This document shows, piece after piece, positions 57,640-64,000 of a stretch of DNA of 64,000 bases. Origin of the DNA: Lunularia cruciata (Eukaryota > Streptophyta > Marchantiopsida > Lunulariales > Lunulariaceae). How positions within the stretch are numbered: the stretch's first letter is position 1; every line of letters starts with the position of its first letter. The notes beneath the pieces are model-generated. The model was not told the DNA's origin. It made no database searches and saw nothing but the letters and a program-made list of their open reading frames with translations. Both the position numbers and the translations under genes were made by a program. The stretch is from contig OX419757.1 in the NCBI GenBank assembly GCA_948567375.1, forward strand, positions 75,206,001 to 75,270,000. The letters run 5' to 3'.

Positions 57640-58700
57640 AAATCTAGAGAGTGAAGATATTGGTACAATTCAGTGAGACATTCATGATAATGTCTTAGCG
57701 GTGGACTATCTTTGCATTGGTGTTGTGGGTGGCACAATTGGGGCCAAGGAGAGAGATTGTGTCCTTCAGCAAGCCAAATGGTTCAAATTGGAAGGTAGAC
57801 ACCTTTTGCATGGGAGGATTATAGAATATATGGGAGGATTGTAGAATGTGAATAGTACCACTTAGATCTCAGAGACCATAGTTGGTCCATCATGCTCATA
57901 AGGAGCTAGGACATTTTGAAGTAAAGTGTACATATAGCTTACTCTAGAGTCATTATTGGTAGTGCGGTATGTAGACCAAGGTATAGTAGTTTGTTGCCAG
58001 ATGTTTGGTTTGTGACTGAGTTAGAGCATCATTCAATGATCCTATGCCACAATTACACCCATTACCCATCATGGGATTGGGTTACCGTTGGAGTTTGGAC
58101 TTTGCTAGACCTTTACCATTGACTTTGAGACATCCTTGGTATGTTTTGGTGATAGTAGAGCACTTCTCCAAGTGGATTGAGTTGTGGCACTTCTTGAAAA
58201 GTCTAGTGAAGGGACAATTTACTCATTCCTGGATTGAGTTCTTAGTCATTTTGGTGCACCAACTAAGGTTTTGACTGATCAAGGTAAAGAGTTCCTGGGA
58301 GAGTTTCAATTCTTGTGTGACAAGGCTTTGATTGATCATTGTACTACATCCCAAGATCACCCTAAGGTAGATGGCTTAGCGTAGAGAGTGGTTTAGACGG
58401 TGAAGAGAGGATTGAAAAAGTATGGTTTGCAAAGAGGTCACTTGGGAGATTGGGATCTCCAATTGGCTTGGTTGGCTATGGGCTATTGGTTCAACAAGCA
58501 AGCCCCTTAGCATCCTTCTTTCCTTACTTCCTACTCTATGGACTAGATCCAGATTTACCTGTAGCCATTTGTTGAAATGCTATTGTAGTCTTGGACTTGG
58601 ATGATCTAGATGTATGGATGAGTGCATGTTCTCAACAGGCAAAGATCTTTTGGAGAGTGATATCGATGGCATTTGAGAACTTGGCAATTGCTTAGCATAG
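57640..58700 (+). pseudogene. Integrase of gypsy family A
   Basis: The zinc-binding N-terminal part is decayed (57.7-58.0 kb). The core begins MGLGYRWSLDFARPLPL at 58070 with its first Asp. The second Asp region reads LTDQGKEFLGEF near 58270. The Glu region reads DGLA then stop then RVV near 58370-58395, so the catalytic Glu codon is itself a stop. The core can be followed in shifting frames to about 58.7 kb. Confidence 0.7.
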
Positions 58701-58799
58701 GGATACCTTATGTTATGTTACAATTTGAGGAGGAGGTTATTGACCCTCTGCCTATCGATTTCATCAAGGCGACTATGTATATCTAAGAAGACAACATTG

Positions 58800-59133
58800 A
58801 CAACACTTGATGTTCTGACAGGCCGCACTATCTTAAGAATGCATGAGGTTTTGCCATCTAGAGTCCTTGTGTTAGAAGGATGTGATGGGGCTGTTTGGAA
58901 AGGATCATATGCACAATTGTGCACCATGCCACCTCCCAAACATTGATGGTACTATGGACCCAAGCTTGGCACTTGTACAGGTAAGCTTAAGGTGTATGTT
59001 ATGTGGCTCTTCTAGTGGAGCTGCTACTACGTTAGTGTGTGCTAGTTGTTCAAGAGGATGACATATGGCATGTATGACTCCTACCCTCACGACAGTTCCT
59101 CAAGGATAGTGGTTATGTCCTAGATGTACTTGA
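58800..59133 (+). pseudogene. Integrase C-terminal tail with PHD finger, family A
   Basis: After the integrase core a conserved tail (LVLEGCDGAVWK, then HNCAPCHLPNIDGTMDP) leads into a PHD finger at 58993-59127. The ligands in order are CMLC, LVCASC, HMAC and CPRC, that is Cys4-His-Cys3 with the hydrophobic LTxVPQG segment before the last Cys pair. PHD fingers bind histone H3 tails, so the module may direct integration, as chromodomains do in chromoviruses. Two conserved Trp codons (before HMAC and before LCPRC) are now TGA and TAG. The reading ends in ACT TGA at 59128-59133. Confidence 0.7.
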
Positions 59134-59290
59134 CCTATAGCTAGTTCATTCTTTATATAGTATAGATTGCAAACACACGACTAACAATGGTGCTCCATAA
59201 CACTTGGCCTTTTGATCTTTGCTCATCATAGGGTATACCATATACTTGGAGTAGATGGCTATCTGGAGTTAGAGGGACCTAACCGCCAGC

Positions 59291-59301
59291 TAGGGGGGCA
59301 A
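59291..59301 (+). promoter_or_regulatory. Polypurine tract of family A
   Basis: TAGGGGGGCAA lies directly before the LTR start TTGTGGCAC, the position of the plus-strand primer in LTR elements. The minus copy has the corresponding CTGGGAGGCGA at the same place. Confidence 0.6.
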
Positions 59302-59957
59302 TTGTGGCACTTTAGAGTCTATGTATAACTTATGTGTGAGTTGTGCTTCTATAGTGTATGATGTTGACAATGGTGTGTGTTGTGTAGCAATCTAAATATG
59401 CATGACAACTATCACACCATTTGTAGTGTTGTATCTAGATTGCTTAGACACTGGAGTTGTAGTGATACTAGTTAGAGATATTTCAATAGTTTCCCATATG
59501 CTACTATCTGACGGTCAGATTTTGTGTTTGGGGTACTGACTTCATGGTGGAGCCCACCGTCACTTTGCATCATTTGCACTGTCAAATGTGCCATCAGCGG
59601 GACTGTTAGGGTTCCAAACCTAGTTCAAGTCTAAGGGTATACTTTCAAAGTGCAGCTCTAGAGTGCTCACTTCTTTGATGTTGAGCCTTTGAGTTCCTTG
59701 TTATGGTGGATAGAGGCCGGCAAGCGTCACCTGGATTATCTTACCTAGAGTGGGTGTGGCTTGATTGTAATCAGTGCTCAATTGTTGGCAGTTTATAGAG
59801 TGACAGATCAAGTACATACTTGATTTGAGTTGATTTGAGTGTTGATTATTGTGGCACTTTAGAGTCTATTTATGATCTATGTGTGAGTTGTGCTTTTATA
59901 GTGTATGATGTTGACAACAATGTATGTAGTGTAGCAATGTATATATGCACAACAACA
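59302..59957 (+). mobile_element. LTR of gypsy family A (plus), A-X-A' structure
   Basis: The A block (59302-59410) begins TTGTGGCACTTTAGAGTC. After the X block (59411-59848) it recurs (59849-59957) and ends GCACAACAACA. Ends of TG and CA type fit an LTR border at 59955-59957. X alone is found at 42711-43154. Whether the LTR is A-X, A-X-A', or a short A with X as leader is unresolved. Confidence 0.55.
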
Positions 59958-60387
59958 TGTTCTTTCTCCTTGGCCGCAATTGTGCCACCCACAACACCAA
60001 TGAAAAGATAGTCAATCACTAAGACATCATTATGAATGTCTCATTGAACTATACCACTATCTCCACTGTCTAGATCTGTGACCTCATCTATCTCATCATG
60101 CCAACGTGATCCAGTCTGATAATGTTGGCTAGGACATGTATTTCTACTCAACCATCTAGATCATGGTTCACCACTCTTGGTCTATGAATAACCATGAAAT
60201 CATACTCTTATAAAATTAGAGCCCATCATGCAAGCTTCCCTGAAAGCTTGTCGTACTCCAAATAGATAACATCAAAAAGGTGCTACTGCCCATATTGCTA
60301 CCAAGTATCCTTCCTCATATGAACTATAATTCACCTCCATTGAATTATTGAAGTGACTAGCATAGGCCAACACAAACTCCTTCCCCT
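59958..60387 (-). mobile_element. Fragment of family A RNase H/linker (minus), interrupted
   Basis: On the minus strand this matches the plus copy at about 57185-57770 (AGGGGAAGGAGTTTGTG at the RNase H end, then the linker with GTGTTGTGGGTGGCACAAT). It ends exactly at 60387, where the family C LTR starts; the rest of this copy should lie beyond the right end of the window on the far side of element C. Confidence 0.7.
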
Positions 60388-60490
60388 TGTAAAAGACCAA
60401 ATCCAAGGAGAGAAATAGGAGAATAGAAACTCACATTGGGACACTTGAATGAGGGAAAACTCCAAATGCCTAGCATGAGCTTTGGATTTG

Positions 60491-60501
60491 GTATTTATAG
60501 G
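60491..60501 (-). promoter_or_regulatory. TATA box in LTR of family C
   Basis: CTATAAATACC on the minus strand lies about 100 bp before the end of the LTR and immediately downstream (in the transcription sense) of the GAA/TTC array, so transcription of R would start near 60465. Confidence 0.6.
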
Positions 60502-60509
60502 TAGCATAC

Positions 60510-60741
60510 AAGACCCTTGAAGCTTCTCAAGAAGCTTCCTTCAGCCACTTTCTTGGAGTGCAAGCCAAGTTAACCAAGAAGTCTCTCAAGAAGTTGTCTT
60601 CTAGAAGCCGCTTACTTGGCATGCAAGCTAAGCTAGTTAGAAGCTTCTAGAAGCTTCCTTCTAGAAGCTACCTGCTTAGAGCACAAGTTAACTAGTTAGG
60701 AAGCTTCCCAAGAATCTTCTTAGATGCTTCTAGAATATTCT
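60510..60741 (-). promoter_or_regulatory. Heat-shock element array in LTR of family C
   Basis: At 60640-60657 the sequence GAAGCTTCTAGAAGCTTC has four perfect alternating GAA/TTC units with two-base spacing. TTCTAGAATATTC at 60728-60740 has three. Two-unit forms occur at 60519-60526 (GAAGCTTC), 60531-60538 (GAAGCTTC), near 60599-60606 and 60659-60666 (TTCTAGAA). Three or more alternating units form the canonical binding site of heat-shock factor trimers. The array lies just upstream of the TATA box in the element's transcription direction. Confidence 0.7.
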
Positions 60742-60839
60742 AGGCTATTTTGTCTTATTCTCTACTTCGTAAGGCCGACCAACTTCATCGCAAAACTCCA
60801 TATTGTTACATATTCCCCCGCCGCTAGTTGGTGACGTCC

Positions 60840-60965
60840 TTATCGCCAGTGAAGCTTCAAATTCCTTGATGGCCGTCTATGCATTTTGGAGGTGGGAAAG
60901 AGTTTCCCATGTGGCATCATGAAGGGGATACCCTTTCCAAAGGACCTTCTACTCCGTATGTTGGC
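60840..60965 (-). pseudogene. Chromodomain of gypsy family C
   Basis: On the minus strand one frame reads KVLWKGYPLHDATWETLSHL, then QNA, stop, TAIKEFEASLAIRTS. The WKGYP..DATWE core and the I.EFE end are the chromodomain signature. In chromoviruses the domain sits at the integrase C-terminus and binds methylated histone H3, directing insertion to heterochromatin. A TAG precedes KVLW and another follows QNA. Confidence 0.72.
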
Positions 60966-61059
60966 GACTGCCTCGTTGAATATGGCGACGCGCAAGGATA
61001 CAATCAACTTTGTACTCCTCATGATCATTGATATGGACATGAAAAAGGGGAGGTTGGAC

Positions 61060-61910
61060 TCAAGAGGAGAAGGAAGAGAGGTTAGGAACAAAGGGTTTCA
61101 ACTTGGAAACATGAAAGATAGGATGGATACGCATGTGACAAGGCAAGGCAAGTCCATAAGCAACAAGAGAGACAATGTGGGTGATATCAAAAGGTCCTAT
61201 CCGATTGGGGGCAAGTTTACGAACTTGGGTATCAAGTGGGAGAGGGAGGTTACTAGAGGATAGCATGAATTTATCACCAACTTCAAAGGTGAGATCACGA
61301 CGATGGTGGTTTGCATATTGTTTTTGGCGATTCTGAGCAACAAGGAGGTGAGACTTGGCTTGTTGGAGAGATTGGGATATAATGGTTAAGAATCTAGAAG
61401 TATGAGGAACCTAAGAGGAAGGGGAGCAAGAAGAGAATCTGGAACAAGAAGATCTTGGCCAAAATTGAGAAAGAAAGGAGAAAATCCAGTGCTTGCCTGT
61501 TTGGAATTATTGTAGGCAAATTTTGCAGTTGCAAGACATTCATCCCAGTTGGTATGGTGGACATTGACAACGGCCCGCAACATATCTTCCAATATATGAT
61601 TTGCAAGTTTGGTTTGTCCATCAGTTTGAGGATGATAGGCCATGGACAAAGTAAGCTTGGTGCCGAGTATTTGGAAGAGTGCTTACCAAAACCTCTCGGT
61701 AAATCAAGGATTATGGTTAGAGATGAGTACACATGGCATCCAATGATGCTTGAAGACATTGTCGAAGTAGATTTGCGCTAAGGTTGGAGCATCCACGGTA
61801 TCACATGTTGGTGCCAAGTGGATTTGCTTACTAAGCTTATCCATAAACACCACGATTGCGATGTGTCCTTGTTTTGTCTTTGGCAAGGATGTGATGAGAT
61901 CCAAGCTCAC
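61060..61910 (-). pseudogene. Integrase of gypsy family C
   Basis: Frame 61910-61704 holds the core start (SLDLITSLPKTKQGHIAIVV, first Asp intact, ending VLISNHNP where LISDRDP is usual, so the second Asp is Asn). Frame 61649-61386 holds YHPQTDGQTKLANHILEDM, where the usual Glu of QTERAN is Lys, then WDECLATAKFAYNNSKQAST. Frame 61266-61060 holds the C-terminal GPFDITHIV and HPIFHVSKLKPF segments. Two of three catalytic residues are lost by G-to-A type changes. Confidence 0.75.
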
Positions 61911-63166
61911 ATGCTCCCAGTAGGCGGATGGAATAGCGAGTGGTTGAAGGAGTCCACTCGGCTTCTGGTTGTTGGCGTTGTTACGTTGGCAACTCTCACA
62001 TGATTGGACAAAGTCTTGAACATCTCATGTCATGTTGGGCCACCACCAATGGCATTGGAGGGTGCCCAAGGTCTTGTCCACTCCCATATGACTAGCTATT
62101 GGTAAATCATGGGCTTCTTGAAGGCGCACAAGTCAAAGATCACATTTGGTTGGAACATAGATCTGGTCAACATGGAATAAAAGGCCTTCCTTGAAGGAGA
62201 AGGTGTTGTACTCCTTGTTGCATGCTGTCAGACAACCGTGTACTATTTGGAAGAAGGGATCTTGTTGTAGAGCTCATTATGGACCTTAGGGTCAATGGAC
62301 ATCGTTGTAATTGCCACCGTGATGAAAGGAAGAGCCTTCAAATCAGATCGTTGTGATAGGGCATCAGGGATGACATGGAACCGACCTGGTTTGTACTCAA
62401 ATTTGATGTCAAACAATTGGAGTTGCTCTTCCTATCTATGATGCCAACTCTTCATGTGCTCCAAGTGTAAGGTCTACAACAATGGCTTGTGATCAGTTCA
62501 CATGATCACTTGTTTCCCCAAGAGATAATACCTCCATACCTTGGTGGCATATACCATTGCAAGTTGTTCCTGATCTCAAGCAGAGTAATTTCTTTCAGCT
62601 ATATTTAGTCGGTGAGACACAAAGGTAATAGGATATAGTCCATCTTGAAATGCTTGTTGCAACACATCTCCAATTGCAAAGTTAGAAGCATCAAAATCAA
62701 CCACACAAGGTAGTTGACGATCATATGGTTGAAGAATGGGTCTTGAAGACACCATATGCTTTAACTTCTAGAATGCTTCTTCATACTTGGTGGTCCACTG
62801 TAAGCTTGAGTTCTTTCCCAAGAGGTCAGTCAATGGTGCAGCCACGTGAGCATAATAGTGGATGAACCGTCGGTAAAAACTGGCCAATCCATTGAATGCT
62901 CGTACTTCTATAGCATCCTTTAGGGTGGGCTAATCAGTAATGGCATTGATCTTCTCTCTTCCATCTTGATCTCCTCTAATGAGATCCTATGACCCAAGAA
63001 GGTAACCTCCTTCTGCCAAAAAGCACACTTTGACTTCTTGCCGTAAAATTTCCATTGTAGTAGTTGTCTTATGAGTACTTGCACATGATTCATGTGTTTT
63101 GACTTTGTCCTACTATAGATTAGGATATCATCTAAGAACGGACTGATCCGATAGTCCCTCCAACAC
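61911..63166 (-). pseudogene. RNase H and integrase zinc-binding region of family C, decayed
   Basis: This lies in the expected order between RT and integrase on the minus strand, but no long frame remains. Short matches to RNase H text can be read only in pieces, so detailed assignment is by position. Confidence 0.45.
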
Positions 63167-63388
63167 CTAATGCATCTGATCCATGAAGACTATTGGAGCA
63201 TTAGTGAGTCCAAAAGGTAGAACTCTCCACTCAAAATGTCCATACCTTGTACGAAAGGCAGTCTTTTGCACGTCCTCTCCTTCAATAAGAATTTGCCAAT
63301 AGCCGCTACAAAGATCCAACTTGGAAAAGTAGCATGCTCCACTTAGTTGATCAAAGCAGGTCATCAATCCGTGGCAAGTGATATGCAT
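63167..63388 (-). pseudogene. Reverse transcriptase (fingers/palm) of gypsy family C
   Basis: The frame contains [20 protein letters not shown], then [20 protein letters not shown] and [16 protein letters not shown], the classic gypsy RT blocks with the first catalytic Asp in KLDL. It is interrupted by a frameshift from the upstream RT start at 63495-63860. Confidence 0.78.
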
Positions 63389-63494
63389 TCTTCACGGTTT
63401 GCTTATTGAGTCCACAGTAATCAATATAGAAACAAAGTCCTCCATCTTTCTTTGGAACAAATAGTACCGGTGCTCCCCAAGGAGAGGTACTATG

Positions 63495-63860
63495 TCATAT
63501 GAAACCCTTCTCCAACAACTCTATAAGTGTTATTTGCAACTCCTCCAACTCCTTTGGTGAGAGCCAATAGATTGGTCTACTCATTGGAGTACTCCTTGGC
63601 AATAACTCAATCTTGAAGGGCATACCTTGATCGGAGGGTAATCCCTTTGGCAGATCATCCAGAAACACATTTGCAAACTCCTGAACTATCCAATCAACCA
63701 TTGCTTGATGAGGCTCTTGGCCCTCCTCAGATTGTTCTTGTGCAATCAACTTGACCCACACCGTGAAAATAAACTTATCTTCCTCCAAAGCTTGCTCTAT
63801 GGTCGCTTCATTAACAAACTTCCCTTCTAGGGATTCATCTCTCTTCCAAGCTTGCTCCAT
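63495..63860 (-). pseudogene. Pol pre-RT segment of gypsy family C
   Basis: The frame carries the pre-RT spacer VQEFANVFLDDLPKGLPSDQ, then KIELLPRSTPMSRPIYWLSP and KELEELQITLIELLEKGFI, the RT entry region common to gypsy elements. Upstream toward 64000 the repeated phrase around CAAGCTTGCTCCATGGTTGCC (seen at about 63790, 63845 and 63905 in variant form) indicates a small tandem repeat in the protease/RT linker. The element continues off the right edge. Confidence 0.75.
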
Positions 63861-64000
63861 GGTTGCCTTCTTGGCAAACTTCCCATCTTGGGACTCATCT
63901 CCCTTCTAGATTTGCTCTATGGCTACCTTCTTGACAAATTTTCCATCTTGGGACTGACTATTCTTAGGCGTCTTACTCAGAGGTGCCAGACAACCTAATT

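Larger units (their letters stand above)
60388..60810 (-). mobile_element. 3' LTR of chromodomain gypsy family C
   Basis: This is a 423-bp LTR with TGTAACAATATGG at its minus-strand start (60810) and CTTTTACA at its end (60388), giving TG..CA borders. The start lies directly after a purine tract GGCGGGGGAATA (60822-60811). The end is fixed by the host sequence it interrupts: RNase H of family A resumes exactly at 60387. U3 holds the heat-shock-like elements and TATA box listed separately. Confidence 0.8.

Noticed and set aside
60886-61263. 125-codon plus-strand frame, Lys/Arg-rich
   Set aside because: It lies antisense to the family C integrase end and chromodomain, whose motifs are clear on the minus strand.
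1-64000. CRISPR array, phage, plasmid or operon structure
   Set aside because: Introns, transit peptides and nested LTR elements show nuclear eukaryotic DNA; no regular spaced repeats of CRISPR type were found.

Overview
This window looks like nuclear DNA of a land plant, most likely a bryophyte (moss or liverwort) or another early-diverging lineage. The evidence is spliced genes with short GT-AG introns (about 140-300 bp), plastid transit peptides, a plant NB-ARC/armadillo protein, a plant subfamily-II type bHLH factor, a plastid LEA-type protein, AAACCCTAA (telo-box) motifs, and several plant-type Ty3/gypsy families. The species cannot be named from the sequence alone.

Left part (1-24.7 kb), gene-bearing and single-copy looking. 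On the minus strand at the left edge is exon 1 of a plastid glutamate-1-semialdehyde aminomutase (131-334). A three-exon bHLH transcription factor lies at 9747-11896 (+). A three-exon NB-ARC plus ARM-repeat protein of about 1195 aa lies at 13849-17901 (-). A short unidentified C-terminal exon is at 18640-18780 (-). A chloroplast LEA-like protein is at 20761-21483 (-), with TATA and ACGT/ABRE-type boxes upstream. The spaces between hold a SINE-like repeat family with target-site duplications, tandem and fold-back repeats, and perfect short-loop palindromes. Decayed coding stretches occur at about 1.0-2.5 kb and 23.8-24.7 kb.

Right part (27-64 kb), almost entirely decayed LTR retrotransposons in nested and opposed orientations. 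They are: a degenerate gypsy pol (+, 27.0-29.4 kb); a gypsy integrase fragment (-, 29.7-30.3 kb); two opposed copies of a non-autonomous LTR element with a coiled-coil ORF and shared LTRs (31.2-37.4 kb +, 37.6-40.5 kb -); and family A, a gypsy element whose integrase ends in a PHD finger (- fragment 40.5-42.7 kb; + copy 42.7-59.96 kb). Family B is a minus-strand gypsy element with both LTRs (47603-48293 and 54753-55442) inserted inside the + copy of A; it carries an extra zinc-knuckle ORF upstream of gag. A further minus fragment of A (59958-60387) is cut by family C, a minus-strand chromodomain gypsy element (60388 to beyond 64000). The family C 3' LTR (60388-60810) carries perfect heat-shock elements upstream of a TATA box.

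The elements are old. Many Trp and Gln codons have become stops, and catalytic residues of all three integrases are lost, in most cases by changes of the C-to-T/G-to-A type expected from deamination of methylated cytosines. The most unusual signals are the heat-shock LTR, the PHD-finger gypsy family, the T-tailed SINE-like family, and at least five perfect 13-24 bp inverted duplications with 4-8 nt loops, one of which can be shown by comparison with sister copies to be a new insertion.
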